DNA from: Burkholderia sp. Bp9142 | GTDB lineage: Bacteria > Pseudomonadota > Gammaproteobacteria > Burkholderiales > Burkholderiaceae | Reading direction: 5' to 3' | Assembly: GCF_003853415.1 (NCBI RefSeq) | Contig: NZ_QTPP01000027.1 | Coordinates: 1 to 64,000 of the forward strand | DNA: 64,000 bases | Notes under the pieces: model-generated | Seen by the model: the letters and a program-made list of their open reading frames with translations, nothing else | Told to the model about the DNA's origin: nothing | The model's database searches: none | Translations under genes and position numbers: made by a program | Shown here: one piece after another, positions 37,182 to 47,774 of the stretch | Layout: each line of letters starts with the position of its first letter | How positions within the stretch are numbered: the stretch's first letter is position 1

Positions 37182-38165
37182 ATGAAAAAGATACTTTGCA
37201 TCCAACCGCTCCATCCCGAAGCGCTTCGCCTGCTCGATGCGCGAGCCGACATCACCTATGAGGTCGTGACCGATTTCTCGCGCGAGAACCTGCTGAAGCA
37301 CGTGAGCGACGCCAATGCGATCACGGTGCGCGACGCGCTGTTGCCCGCCGACGTTCTGGATGCTGCGCCGGGGCTTCAGATCGTATCGCGACATGGCGTC
37401 GGCTACGACAACATCCCGGTCGAATACTGTACCGGGCGAGGCATACCGGTGACGGTCGTCGGCGACGTCAATTCGAATTCGGTCGCCGAACACACGCTGT
37501 TCCTGATGCTGGCGGTCGCGCGCTCGGGGATCCAGCTGGATGCCGCGGTGCGCGCCGGAGACTTCTCGGCCCGTGCGAAGATTCCGTGCTTCGAATTGCG
37601 GGGCCGCAGGCTGCTTGTCATCGGGTATGGGCGAATCGGGCAGGAGGTTGCCGCGCGAGCGCGAGCCTTCGGCATGGACGTCCTCGTTTTCGATCCGTTC
37701 GCGAAGCAGGCGAATTTCCCGGGTGTTGCGTTCGCGAACACCCTCGACGAGGGGCTGGCAAGCGCCAACATCGTGACGCTGCACGTGCCGCTCGCACCTG
37801 AAACACGCAACCTGATCAGCGCGCGTGAACTCGCGCTGATGCCGGCAGGCGCCGTTCTGATCAACAGCGCACGCGGCGGCATCGTCGACGAGGCGGCGCT
37901 CGCCGAGTCGATCAGGAATGGACATCTGCGCGGAGCGGGTATCGATACGTTCGCGGTCGAGCCGCTTTCCGCTGATTCACCGCTTGCCATCGAGAAAAAC
38001 GTCGTGCTGAGTCCGCACTCGGCGGCGCTCAGCACGGAAGCCCTGATCGGCATGGGCGTGATGGCGGTCAGGAATGCGCTGGCCGGCCTCGACGGGAATC
38101 TCGATCCCGCGCTGGTCGTGAATCGCTCGGTTCTCAATGATGAGGTTTCCAATGCGTCCGAATAA
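37182..38165 (+). CDS. D-2-hydroxyacid dehydrogenase (SerA/hydroxypyruvate reductase-like)
   Basis: A 327-residue member of the D-isomer 2-hydroxyacid dehydrogenases. The NAD loop is VIGYGRIGQEVA, the catalytic arginine lies in NSARGGIVDE, and the catalytic histidine is in LSPHSAA. It would reduce a 2-keto acid such as hydroxypyruvate, or oxidise the corresponding hydroxy acid. ATG at 37182 starts the conserved MKKILCIQP; an upstream GTG overlapping the previous stop is less likely. Its 3' end overlaps the aldolase gene by 14 bp. Confidence 0.85.
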   Translation: MKKILCIQPLHPEALRLLDARADITYEVVTDFSRENLLKHVSDANAITVRDALLPADVLDAAPGLQIVSRHGVGYDNIPVEYCTGRGIPVTVVGDVNSNSVAEHTLFLMLAVARSGIQLDAAVRAGDFSARAKIPCFELRGRRLLVIGYGRIGQEVAARARAFGMDVLVFDPFAKQANFPGVAFANTLDEGLASANIVTLHVPLAPETRNLISARELALMPAGAVLINSARGGIVDEAALAESIRNGHLRGAGIDTFAVEPLSADSPLAIEKNVVLSPHSAALSTEALIGMGVMAVRNALAGLDGNLDPALVVNRSVLNDEVSNASE

Positions 38166-38922
38166 GGTGCGAGAGTGCTGGGAGCGCGGCGCCGCCGCGG
38201 TATCGGCGTGGCTGTCGATCGGCAATAGCTACAGCGCGGAAATGATCGGGTGGAGCGGCGTCGATTGCGTCACCGTGGATCTTCAGCATGGCATGACCGA
38301 CGTTCAGACGATGATCGGCATGCTGCAGGCCATTTCCGCCACACCCGCGACGCCGTTCGTACGGGTTCCGGATTGCGACCCCGCGTTGCTGATGAAGGCG
38401 CTCGACGCGGGCGCTTACGGCGTCATCTGTCCGATGATCGACAACGCCGCGCAGGCGCGCGCATTTGTCGCCGCGACCCGTTATCCGCCGCACGGAGACC
38501 GGAGTTTCGGTCCGTCCCGAGGGTTGCTCTATGGCGGTCCGGATTATTTCGAGCACGCGGACCGGACGATCGTTCGCCTGGCCATGATCGAAACCGTCGC
38601 TGGCCTCGATGCCGTGGAGGAGATCGTTTCGGTCGATGGCCTCGACGGCATCTTCATCGGGCCCAACGATCTGGGACTGACATTGGGCAAGGGCACGGCC
38701 TCGGACCCGACCGACCCGGTTGTGCTGGCGGCAATCGAACGATGCAGGGAAGCTGCCCGGCGCGCGAACAAGCACCTCGGCATTTTCTGCCCGTCGGGAG
38801 CGGTCGCCGCGCGCTGGTCCGCGCAAGGATTCGACTTCGTCGTACCCAATAGCGATGCCAACCATCTCAAGGCTGCGACGGCGGCCGAGGTGCGGGCGGC
38901 GCGCGAGCATTGCCGGACATAA
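38152..38922 (+). CDS. HpcH/HpaI family class II aldolase
   Basis: A 256-residue metal-dependent aldolase of the HpcH/HpaI/GarL family, which cleaves 4-hydroxy-2-keto acids to pyruvate (or hydroxypyruvate) and an aldehyde. Visible are VDLQHGM, FVRVPDCDP, the metal ligand glutamate in MIETVAGLDAVEEI and DGIFIGPNDLGLTLG. GAGG at 38142-38145 favours ATG at 38152 over the two ATGs at 38137-38142. It overlaps the dehydrogenase gene. In this cluster it would split the C6 keto-acid of the pathway, replacing IolJ. Confidence 0.85.
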   Translation: MRPNKVRECWERGAAAVSAWLSIGNSYSAEMIGWSGVDCVTVDLQHGMTDVQTMIGMLQAISATPATPFVRVPDCDPALLMKALDAGAYGVICPMIDNAAQARAFVAATRYPPHGDRSFGPSRGLLYGGPDYFEHADRTIVRLAMIETVAGLDAVEEIVSVDGLDGIFIGPNDLGLTLGKGTASDPTDPVVLAAIERCREAARRANKHLGIFCPSGAVAARWSAQGFDFVVPNSDANHLKAATAAEVRAAREHCRT

Positions 38923-39013
38923 GAAATCCGTCACGGCCAGCGCCGTCGACGTTCGGGTGAGCTTGCCGAACTGCGTTGAAGGCGGAAGCCCGATCAAAGT
39001 GAGTGGAGGAGAC

Positions 39014-40348
39014 GTGTACGAGACTGTCAATGAAAAGCGACTGATCGATCGATTGACGCTGCATCTGATGCCGCTGTTGGGGTTGCTTTACCTCATGGCG
39101 TACATCGACCGGCAGAACGTGAGCTACGCCAAGCTGCAGATGATCGATAGCCTGCACATGAGCGAGGTCAGCTACGGACTCGGTGCGTCGCTTTTCTTTA
39201 TCGGGTACCTGCTTTTCGAGGTGCCGAGCAACATGGCGCTGTATCGCGTCGGTGCACCGCGCTGGCTCGCGCGAATCATGCTGACGTGGGGTGCGGTGAC
39301 GCTGATGCTGGCCTTTACCCGCAACGCGCCGATGTTCTACGTTCTGCGCTTTTTGCTCGGTGCTGCGGAAGCAGGCCTGTATCCGGGGATCATCTACTAC
39401 ATGACGTTGTGGTTCCCGGCGCGTCATCGGGCCAGGATCATGGGCTACTTCGTGCTGGGGAGCGCGGTCGGCAACATGTCCGGTGCCGCGATCTGCGGCG
39501 CGCTCCTCGACCTGCAAGGACTCTGGGGGCTGCATGGCTGGCAATGGGTATTCATTGCGACCGGTCTCCCGCCCATCGCTCTGGCGTTCGTCACGTGCTT
39601 CCTGTTGCCCGCCGGTCCGGCCGCGGCCCGGTTTCTCAGCCACGACGAGCGGGCGTGGCTTGCCCGGGAGTTGAAAAAGGATGCGGCGGGATATCCGGCG
39701 CACGGTCCGGTGCTCAAGGTTCTGGTCGATCGCCGCGTGTTGCTGCTGTCCGGCTATTTCATGATGGTGTCGATGTCGATCGCGGCAGTGAGCTATTGGA
39801 TGCCCACGCTCGTGAAAGGGTTCGGCGTGTCGAATACGGCGAACGGACTGCTCGGCACGATCCCATGGCTGATCGTGACTGCAATCCTGATGTGGCTTCC
39901 CAAGCGTATGGGAAGCGGAACGAAGCTGCTCAAGGGAATCGCCATTGCCGCATCCATCGGCGCCGTCGCCTTCGTGTTCAGTGCCTTGTTCCCCGCAAAC
40001 GCATGGAGATTTGCAGCGCTGTGCGTGGCCGCTCCGTGCATGTACATCATCGTGCCGTGTTTCTGGACGTTGCCTGCCGAATTCCTCTCTGGCGCACGGG
40101 CCGCGGCGGGAATCGCGGCCATCAATTCGATCGGGAACATGGGCGGCTTCCTGGCGCAAAACCTCGCGCCGTGGATTCGCAACCAGACCGGCAGCGCCGC
40201 GGCGCCGATGCTGATGCCGGCCGTTTGTCTCTTCATCGTTCTGGGCGGGACGCTACTGATGCTGGCCCGGCGCGGACGAGACAGTACGGATGCCATGCCG
40301 GCCGGCTCTTCTGCCCCGACTGCTCGAACCGGAGGTATTGCGCATTAA
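39014..40348 (+). CDS. MFS transporter, anion:cation symporter (ACS) family
   Basis: About 444 residues and twelve hydrophobic segments. ACS-family marks include YIDRQNVSYAKL in the first loop and GAAEAGLYPGIIYYMTLWFP. The family imports organic and sugar acids (glucarate, galactonate, phthalate, tartrate) with protons. The start is ambiguous: the GTG at 39014 has GGAGGA close by, and another GTG is in frame at 38999. Presence of both this and an ABC importer suggests more than one substrate, perhaps an acid and a polyol. Confidence 0.82.
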   Translation: MYETVNEKRLIDRLTLHLMPLLGLLYLMAYIDRQNVSYAKLQMIDSLHMSEVSYGLGASLFFIGYLLFEVPSNMALYRVGAPRWLARIMLTWGAVTLMLAFTRNAPMFYVLRFLLGAAEAGLYPGIIYYMTLWFPARHRARIMGYFVLGSAVGNMSGAAICGALLDLQGLWGLHGWQWVFIATGLPPIALAFVTCFLLPAGPAAARFLSHDERAWLARELKKDAAGYPAHGPVLKVLVDRRVLLLSGYFMMVSMSIAAVSYWMPTLVKGFGVSNTANGLLGTIPWLIVTAILMWLPKRMGSGTKLLKGIAIAASIGAVAFVFSALFPANAWRFAALCVAAPCMYIIVPCFWTLPAEFLSGARAAAGIAAINSIGNMGGFLAQNLAPWIRNQTGSAAAPMLMPAVCLFIVLGGTLLMLARRGRDSTDAMPAGSSAPTARTGGIAH

Positions 40349-40400
40349 CGTGCCCATCAGTTGTCGTAGACCGAAAAACTATCGATATCAGGAGACGAAA

Positions 40401-41348
40401 ATGTTGAATGCATGGAAGAAACTCAAGACCCTCGTGCTGGCCGGTACCCTGGCTGTTGCCGCGGTACATGCAGGCGCCGCGGAATCGGAGAAGATCATTC
40501 TGATCACGCACGGCCTGGCGAGCGATCCGTACTGGAATATCGTCAAGCACGGCGCCAACGACGCAGCCAAACAGCTGGGCGTTACCGTCGAGTACCGTTC
40601 CCCGCCTACGTTCGACATGGTGCAAATGTCGAATCTCATCAATGCGGCCGTCAATCAGCGACCCGCGGGCATCATCGTCAGCATCCCCGATGCAAACGCG
40701 TTGAGCGGTGCAATCAAGAACGCCGTGGCGTCCGGCATCCCGGTGATCTCGGTCGACTCGGGCGCGGATGTGGCAGCGAAGTTCGGCACGCTCCTTCACA
40801 TTGGACAACCTGAATACCCGGCCGGCAAGGCGGTAGGGGAGCGCCTGAAGTCGTTGGGCCTGAAGAAGGCCATCTGTATCAATCACGAGGTGGGCAACAC
40901 GGCACTCGACGATCGTTGCCGCGGCGTGAAGGACGGATTCGGCGGCAACGTGACGGTGTTGCCGACGGCCGCCGATTTCCAGCAGGTGAAGGCCAAGGTC
41001 GCAGCCGCGCTCGCGCAGGATCCTTCGGTCGACGCGGTCGTCGCGCTGAGCGCGGGCCAGTCCGGCGAACCGGCCGTGGCCGCGGCGCAGGAGTCGAAGC
41101 GCGCGAATCTGAAGGTCGTGTCGTTCGATCTCTCGCCGGGCTTTCTGAAAGATGTGGCCGAAGGCAGAGCGCTCTTCGCCGTCGAGCATCAGCCCTATCT
41201 GTTCGGTTACCTCGGCACGGTATTGCTGGTCAACGAAATCCGCTATGGCCTGCTCCCGACCAACAAGGTCATCGAGACGGGGCCCAAGTTCATCACCAAA
41301 GCCGATGCGCAACGCGTGACGAGTCTGTCCGCGAAGGCCATCCGGTAA
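40401..41348 (+). CDS. Sugar ABC transporter periplasmic binding protein (RbsB/FrcB-like)
   Basis: A 315-residue type I binding protein with a signal peptide (KKLKTLVLAGTLAVAAVHAG, ending about residue 28). The ITHGLASDPYWNIVKHGAND opening and the VSIPDANAL and SVDSGAD segments are typical of ribose/inositol/fructose binders. It would deliver the substrate to the permease encoded 12 bp downstream. GGAG precedes the ATG. Together with iolDEG homologues, a cyclitol ligand is the best guess. Confidence 0.88.
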   Translation: MLNAWKKLKTLVLAGTLAVAAVHAGAAESEKIILITHGLASDPYWNIVKHGANDAAKQLGVTVEYRSPPTFDMVQMSNLINAAVNQRPAGIIVSIPDANALSGAIKNAVASGIPVISVDSGADVAAKFGTLLHIGQPEYPAGKAVGERLKSLGLKKAICINHEVGNTALDDRCRGVKDGFGGNVTVLPTAADFQQVKAKVAAALAQDPSVDAVVALSAGQSGEPAVAAAQESKRANLKVVSFDLSPGFLKDVAEGRALFAVEHQPYLFGYLGTVLLVNEIRYGLLPTNKVIETGPKFITKADAQRVTSLSAKAIR

Positions 41349-41360
41349 CAGGAGGAAACC

Positions 41361-42479
41361 ATGCAACACATTCGTGCTTCGAGAGCGCCAGCCATGCCGG
41401 ATGAGCGGCTCAAGAACGTCTCGCAGCTCCGCCGCCTGATGCGGCGCCCCGAGCTGGGTGCAATGGCGGGCCTCATTCTCGTGGGTCTGTTTTTCTTCGC
41501 GACGGCAAGCAGTTCGATGTTTTCCGTCGCCGGGGTCATGAACTTCATGACGCCCGCCTCGCAGCTGGGCATTCTGGCCATCGGCGCGGCGCTGCTCATG
41601 ATCGGCGGCGAGTTCGATCTCTCGATCGGATCGATGATTGCGTTCGCCGGGCTTGTTTTCGGCACTTGCCTGGTGGTGTTCCACCTGCCTCTCGTCATCG
41701 CGATCGGTATCACGTTTCTGGTGGCAGCCGTGTTCGGCGCGATCAACGCGCAGATCGTTCTGCGCACCGGGCTGCCATCCTTCATCGTGACGCTGTCGTT
41801 TCTGTTCATGCTGCGCGGGCTTACGCTGGTCGGCCTGAAGAAGGCGACGGGCGGGCTGACCCAGCTTCGCGACATCACCGAAGCAGCGGATTCCTCGTGG
41901 CTCGTTCACGTGTTCTCCGGCAATGCCCTGACAGGGCTGTTCAGCTGGCTCGCCCAGCACGACCTGATCGCGACGTTCCCGAATGGCGAGCCGAGCGTGA
42001 AAGGCGTGCCTGTTTCGGTGTTGTGGTTTATCGGCCTGACGATCGTCGCGACGGTCATCCTGGTCCGGACCACCTTCGGCAACTGGATCTTCGCGGTCGG
42101 CGGCGACACCGCGGCGGCCCGCAATTCGGGCGTGCCGGTCACGCGCGTCAAGCTCATCCTGTTCATGACGACGGCCTGCTGCGCCGCGCTGGTCGCGGTG
42201 CTGACGGTGCTGGACGCGGGGTCCACGGATGCGAGTCGCGGGTTCCAGAAGGAGTTCGAAGCCATCATCGCGGCAGTCATCGGCGGGTGCCTGCTCACGG
42301 GCGGCTATGGCTCCGTCATCGGCGCGTTTTTCGGTTCGCTCATCTTCGGCATGGTGGTCATCGGTTTGAGTTACACGGGTATCGACCAGGACTGGTACCA
42401 GGTGTTCCTGGGCGCCATGCTGCTCGTCGCCGTGCTTTTCAATAATGTCGTGCGCAAGCGCGCGACGGGGGAGCGTTAA
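41361..42479 (+). CDS. Sugar ABC transporter permease (RbsC/FrcC-like)
   Basis: A 372-residue inner-membrane permease of the BPD_transp_2 (ribose/galactose) class. Conserved elements include MIGGEFDLSIGSMIAFAG and the loop GNWIFAVGGDTAAARNSGVP. About eight to ten hydrophobic segments are visible. ACAGGAGGAAACC is its ribosome site. The stop codon is immediately followed by the ATG of the ATPase gene, so the two are coupled. Confidence 0.9.
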   Translation: MQHIRASRAPAMPDERLKNVSQLRRLMRRPELGAMAGLILVGLFFFATASSSMFSVAGVMNFMTPASQLGILAIGAALLMIGGEFDLSIGSMIAFAGLVFGTCLVVFHLPLVIAIGITFLVAAVFGAINAQIVLRTGLPSFIVTLSFLFMLRGLTLVGLKKATGGLTQLRDITEAADSSWLVHVFSGNALTGLFSWLAQHDLIATFPNGEPSVKGVPVSVLWFIGLTIVATVILVRTTFGNWIFAVGGDTAAARNSGVPVTRVKLILFMTTACCAALVAVLTVLDAGSTDASRGFQKEFEAIIAAVIGGCLLTGGYGSVIGAFFGSLIFGMVVIGLSYTGIDQDWYQVFLGAMLLVAVLFNNVVRKRATGER

Positions 42480-43292
<813 letters not shown>

Positions 43293-43372
43293 GTAAGGCC
43301 ATTCACGTGGGGAGAGGACGTTGCTCGTCCGAAGCCCGCTGTTTCCAAAACCAGATTCAAGGAACGTTTGAA

Positions 43373-44506
43373 ATGTCAGTGATTCGAGTCGGAATGATCG
43401 GCGCCGGTTGGATGGGGCGTGCGCATGCGGCAGCGTTCGAGAGTGCGACACGCATTTTCGGTACCGAACCCGCAACACTCAAAATTGTTGCAGTGGCAGA
43501 CGTGAGCGAGGCAGCAGCCGGCGACTTCGCGCAACGTTTTGGCGTCGACCGCTGGACGACGGATTGGCGCACGGTAGTGAACGATCCCGACATCGACGTG
43601 ATCGATATCACCACGCCCAATGACGTGCATCCGGAAATCGCGCTGGCTGCGATTGCCGCGGGCAAGCACGTCTATTGCGAGAAGCCGATGGCCAACTCGG
43701 CTGCCGAAGCCAAGGCCATGCGGGACGCCGCGGAGGCCGCGGGGGTTGTCACCATGGTCGGCTTCAACTACCTCTGCAGTCCTATTCAAGCGTATGCGCG
43801 CCAGCTCGTTCAGTCCGGCGCGCTCGGCGAGATTTTCCATTTCCGCGGCATGTTCGACAACGACTACATGGTCGGGCCCGAGTTCCCCTTTACCTGGCGC
43901 ACCGATGCCGCGGTGGCCGGCCGGGCCGGCGCGCTGGGCGACATGGCCAGTCATGTGCTGAGTCTTGCGCACTACCTGGTCGGTGACGTCACCGAGGTAT
44001 GCGGCACCCGTCAGGTTCTGCATGCCGAACGCAAGACGGCTGCGGGCGTGGTGCGCAAAGTCGAGAACGATGATCTGGCGCAGTTCGTCTGTCGCTTCGA
44101 GAATGGCGCGTCGGGCTATATCGAGGCCAGCCGCATCGGCACCGGTCGGAAGCTCTATCTTGCGTACGAAATCCAGGGCACGAAGGGTTCGCTGCTGTTC
44201 GATCAGGAGCGCATGAACGAACTCTACTTCTACCGCAAGACCGACGATCCCGCCGAACGCGGCTACAAGCGGATTCTGGCGGCGCCCGAGCATCCCGACT
44301 ATGCAGCCTTCTTCGGCCTGCAGGGGAATCCGCTCGGTTACAACGACCTCAAGATCATCGAAGCGCGTCGCCTCATCGAGTCCGTCGCGCTCGGACAACG
44401 CTGGATCGCCGATTTTTCGTTCGGCTATCGCGTGGACCGTGTGGTCGAAGCCGTACTTACTTCAGTCGAACAGAATCGCTGGGCCAGCACCGAGGAGATT
44501 GCATAA
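43373..44506 (+). CDS. Gfo/Idh/MocA family oxidoreductase
   Basis: A 377-residue NAD(P)-dependent dehydrogenase. The Rossmann motif GAGWMGRAHAAAF is followed by the family EKPMAN sequence and the catalytic-region GDMASHVLSLAHYL. Family members oxidise the ring hydroxyl of cyclitols or the anomeric carbon of sugars. It is the first of two such genes here and may handle an inositol isomer, a derivative or a downstream keto-inositol. TAATG overlap with the next gene (44504-44508) indicates coupling. Confidence 0.87.
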   Translation: MSVIRVGMIGAGWMGRAHAAAFESATRIFGTEPATLKIVAVADVSEAAAGDFAQRFGVDRWTTDWRTVVNDPDIDVIDITTPNDVHPEIALAAIAAGKHVYCEKPMANSAAEAKAMRDAAEAAGVVTMVGFNYLCSPIQAYARQLVQSGALGEIFHFRGMFDNDYMVGPEFPFTWRTDAAVAGRAGALGDMASHVLSLAHYLVGDVTEVCGTRQVLHAERKTAAGVVRKVENDDLAQFVCRFENGASGYIEASRIGTGRKLYLAYEIQGTKGSLLFDQERMNELYFYRKTDDPAERGYKRILAAPEHPDYAAFFGLQGNPLGYNDLKIIEARRLIESVALGQRWIADFSFGYRVDRVVEAVLTSVEQNRWASTEEIA

Positions 44507-45426
44507 TGTCGTCGAACTACCGTCTTGCCAATGCGCCGTGCTCGTGGGGCGTGGACTTTGCCGACCGACCGGAAAACCCGGCCTGGACCCGCGTGCTCGA
44601 CGAGGCTGCCGCCTCGGGATTCGCGGCCATCGACCTGGGGCCGGTCGGCTACCTTCCCACCGACCCGGGGCGTCTCGCGCATGAATTGCGTGAACGTGGT
44701 CTGGGCTTGTCCGCGGGCGGCCTGTTCGATCCGCTCACCGATGCCGCGGCCTTGCCGAAGGTCCTCGACAAGACCCGCAGGACCTGCGAAATCCTGAAGG
44801 CACTCGATGCGCCGCGCCTGGTGATCATCGACTGCGTGTCGACCGAACGCGGCAAGACGGCCGGACAGTCGGCCGCCGCGCCGCGTCTCTCCGATGCGGA
44901 GTGGGGAGCGATGATGCAACGGATCATCCAGATCGCGTTGATCGCACGGGACGAGTACGGCGTGAAGTCGTATCTGCATCCGCATGCGGGCTGCTACATC
45001 GAGTTCGAGGACGAAGTCGATCGCGCGATGCATGACCTTCCCGAAGACCTCGTGGGTCTCTGTGTCGATACCGGTCACTCGGCGTATGCCGGAATCGATC
45101 CGGTGAAACTGATCGAGCGGTACGGTTCGCGAATCGGGCACATGCACTTCAAGAACATCGACCGCGAAGTGCACGCTCAATGCGTCGCGGAGGGTGTCGA
45201 CTTCTTCAGCGCTATCGCGCGCGGTGTTTTCTGTCCGCTGGGCAAAGGCGTCGTCGATTTCGTGGCCGTGCGCGATGCCTTGAGCCGGATCGGCTACAAG
45301 GGGCTGGCGGTGGTCGAGCAGGACGTCGATCCATCGGGCGCCGCGTCGCCTTTCGACAACGCGCGCGAGAGCTACGACTATCTGGAATCGGTCGGCATCG
45401 CGCCTGCACGCAGGTCCGTCGCATGA
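44506..45426 (+). CDS. iolE: 2-keto-myo-inositol dehydratase (IolE-like)
   Basis: A 306-residue TIM-barrel of the AP endonuclease 2 fold. The opening NAPCSWGVDFADRPENPAWT and the DLGPVGYLPTDP region are close to IolE. Metal ligands fit in LHPHAGCYIE, CVDTGHSAYAG and HMHFKNI. IolE removes water from 2-keto-myo-inositol to give the cyclic dione that IolD hydrolyses. Its start overlaps the previous stop by one base, and its stop overlaps the next start (ATGA at 45423-45426). Confidence 0.9.
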   Translation: MSSNYRLANAPCSWGVDFADRPENPAWTRVLDEAAASGFAAIDLGPVGYLPTDPGRLAHELRERGLGLSAGGLFDPLTDAAALPKVLDKTRRTCEILKALDAPRLVIIDCVSTERGKTAGQSAAAPRLSDAEWGAMMQRIIQIALIARDEYGVKSYLHPHAGCYIEFEDEVDRAMHDLPEDLVGLCVDTGHSAYAGIDPVKLIERYGSRIGHMHFKNIDREVHAQCVAEGVDFFSAIARGVFCPLGKGVVDFVAVRDALSRIGYKGLAVVEQDVDPSGAASPFDNARESYDYLESVGIAPARRSVA

Positions 45427-46289
45427 ATGCAACCTGCCTCGTCGACGCACGCAATACCCTGGGGGAAGGGTGCGTCTGGGATCCGCGCGACGACAGCCTG
45501 TACTGGACAGACATCGAGGAGAGCCGGATCTATCGGCTGTCCTCCACGCAGGAGGTCACCTCGTACGCGCTGCCCGAGCGGGCCGGTTTCATCGTGCCGC
45601 GCAAGGACGCCGGATTCATCGTCGGGCTGGCGAGCCGGATCGCCCGGGTCGACGCGGGATTCTCGCGCTTCGACACCGTGACGGAGGTGGAGCCGGCGCT
45701 TGCGCAAACCCGCGTGAACGACGCGGCGGTCGACCCGTTCGGCGGCATCGTGTTCGGCACCTTCGACGAGCGCGACAGGCAGCCCGTGGCGAGCCTGTAC
45801 CGGCTGTCCCCCGAGGGCGAACTGCGACAGCTCCTTCGCGACATCACGATCAGTAACGGGATCGCGTTCTCGCCGGACGGGCAGATCATGTATTTCGCGG
45901 ACACGCCCGTTGGCGTCATCCGGCGGTTCAAGGTCGGCGCGGCGTTCGCAAGCCTCGACGAGATCGAGCCGCTGGCCGCCGCGCAGGTGGCGCCCGGGTC
46001 GCCCGACGGCGCCATCGTGGATCGCGACGGCGGCTACTGGAGCGCACGCGTGTGGGGTGGATGCGTCGTGCGCCTATCCGCCGACGGCGCGGTGACGGAT
46101 CGGATCGACCTGCCGACGAAAGGCCCCACGTGCGTGGCATTGGGCGGCCCGGCCGGCAATCGTCTTTTCATCACGACGCTGCGCGTGAGGCACACGCAAG
46201 AAGAACTGGACAGTGCCCCGCATGCGGGCGGGCTGTTTGTCGCCGATGTCGCCGTGCCTGCGCAGTCGCCACGACTCGCGTTGCTTTAG
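45423..46289 (+). CDS. SMP-30/gluconolactonase family lactonase
   Basis: A 288-residue six-bladed beta-propeller hydrolase. Metal-binding residues are apparent in LGEGCVWDP, RVNDAAVDP, SNGIAFSPDG and SPDGAIVDRDG. These calcium or zinc enzymes open aldonolactones. In this operon it could hydrolyse the lactone made by the uronate-dehydrogenase-like enzyme or by a Gfo/Idh dehydrogenase. It overlaps iolE by 4 bp. Confidence 0.88.
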   Translation: MNATCLVDARNTLGEGCVWDPRDDSLYWTDIEESRIYRLSSTQEVTSYALPERAGFIVPRKDAGFIVGLASRIARVDAGFSRFDTVTEVEPALAQTRVNDAAVDPFGGIVFGTFDERDRQPVASLYRLSPEGELRQLLRDITISNGIAFSPDGQIMYFADTPVGVIRRFKVGAAFASLDEIEPLAAAQVAPGSPDGAIVDRDGGYWSARVWGGCVVRLSADGAVTDRIDLPTKGPTCVALGGPAGNRLFITTLRVRHTQEELDSAPHAGGLFVADVAVPAQSPRLALL

Positions 46290-46302
46290 AGAGAACATCA
46301 CC

Positions 46303-47331
46303 ATGTCGAAAAAAGTTGGGATTTGCGTCTTCGGTGCGGGCCGCATGGGCGAGCGGCACATTGCGAACGTCGCGGCGAACGAGCGCGCGGAACTCGCGTA
46401 CGTCGTCGATACGGACCTGTCCCGTGCGACCGCGCTGGCTGGAAAGTACGGTTCCCGGGCGGTCGACCAACCGTCGGTGGCCTTGTCGGACCCGAGCGTC
46501 GATGCGGTCATTATTTCGTCCGCGACGAACACCCATGTCGACCTGATCGTTGCGTCGGCCAAGGCGGGGAAGGCGATTCTGTGCGAAAAGCCGATCGACC
46601 TCGACATGTCGAGGGTCGATATGTGCGCGAAGGCGATCGAGGGCTGTGACGTCCCCATCATGATCGGCTTCCAGCGCAGGTTCGATGCGACGCACCGCGC
46701 CGTGAGCGACGCGGTAACGCGCGGCGAGGTCGGCGACGTCGAGGTCATCTCGATCGTCAGCCGCGATCCGAGCCCGCCGCCGGCTGCCTACATTGCCGTC
46801 TCCGGCGGTCAGTTTCACGACCAGATGATTCACGATTTCGACCTGGCGCTGTGGCTGTCGGGTGCGGCGGGACGCGTCGAGGTCTTCGCGATGGCCAGCA
46901 ATCTGGTCGATCCCGCGATCGGCGAGTTGGGCGATTCCGACACGGCTCAAGTGACGTTGAGATTCGAGAGCGGCGCATTTTGTCGCATCGATTGCAGCCG
47001 GCGCGCCGCGTATGGATACGATCAACGGGTCGAGGTGTTCGGGTCGAAGGGCATGGTATGTTCCGCCAATCCCGGCCGCACCGCGATCGAGCGGTATTCG
47101 GTGCACGCAACCGCCGCCCGCGACGTGCTCAACCCGGGCTTCATGGAACGCTATTGGCCGACGTACGCGGCGGAACTCGATGCATTCCTGGATGTGGTGT
47201 GTGGCGCTGCTCGCGCTGCTCCCGACTTCGAAAGCGGCCGGCGCGCACTGCTGCTGGCCGATGCGGCGCGCGAGTCCAGCAGGGCCGGACGGATCGTCGT
47301 GGTTGACATCGGCCCCGGCGAGCGCCTCTGA
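46303..47331 (+). CDS. iolG: Inositol 2-dehydrogenase (IolG-like)
   Basis: A 342-residue Gfo/Idh/MocA dehydrogenase. The IolG-type signature is strong: CEKPIDLD, GFQRRFD, SRDPSPPPAAYIAVSGGQFH, MIHDFDLALWL and YGYDQRVEVFGSKGM. It oxidises myo-inositol or an isomer to a keto-inositol with NAD, the first step of the pathway. It is the last enzyme gene of the operon, 13 bp after the lactonase. The exact stereoisomer used cannot be read from sequence. Confidence 0.9.
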   Translation: MSKKVGICVFGAGRMGERHIANVAANERAELAYVVDTDLSRATALAGKYGSRAVDQPSVALSDPSVDAVIISSATNTHVDLIVASAKAGKAILCEKPIDLDMSRVDMCAKAIEGCDVPIMIGFQRRFDATHRAVSDAVTRGEVGDVEVISIVSRDPSPPPAAYIAVSGGQFHDQMIHDFDLALWLSGAAGRVEVFAMASNLVDPAIGELGDSDTAQVTLRFESGAFCRIDCSRRAAYGYDQRVEVFGSKGMVCSANPGRTAIERYSVHATAARDVLNPGFMERYWPTYAAELDAFLDVVCGAARAAPDFESGRRALLLADAARESSRAGRIVVVDIGPGERL

Positions 47332-47774
47332 AGATCCGATCCGATGAGATGGCTTCCTCGTCCGGCACGCTTCGATGCACCGTGCCGGAGAGGGGCATGG
47401 CACGCTTTTCGGCGAGCCAGCGCGATGTCGAGCGCCTGGCTGGTGTCCGGGATGCCGGTCGCCGCCCGGGCGGCCCCGCGTGATCGTCCGATCTGGATGT
47501 CGGCCATGGCGTGCCTTCATCGTCCGGTTTCATGGCCGAGTGAATAGCCATCCGGCGTCCAGCTGTTGGCTCGAATTGCAGTTGTCGAATTGATTTTTCG
47601 TCTAATTAGATAGGATCACTGAGAAAAACTCCTGAGAGAGGAAACGAGGAATTTGCCGGCATAGGTGGCGAATTTTCTCGACGCGTGGGCATGGTGGTGG
47701 ATTTGAAGTGACTGTAACGGCCCGCTAGAGGCCAGGATGTTGTTAATGGAGATCTTTTCGTTAAGGAAAACGAA
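47332..47774 (+). other. Intergenic region between iolG and the porin gene
   Basis: A 443-bp gap without a supportable gene. It becomes AT-rich in its second half and contains the palindrome TCTAATTAGA at 47601-47610, about 165 bp before the porin start. A related CTAATTAG palindrome occurs at 49599-49606. The porin promoter should lie here. Confidence 0.4.
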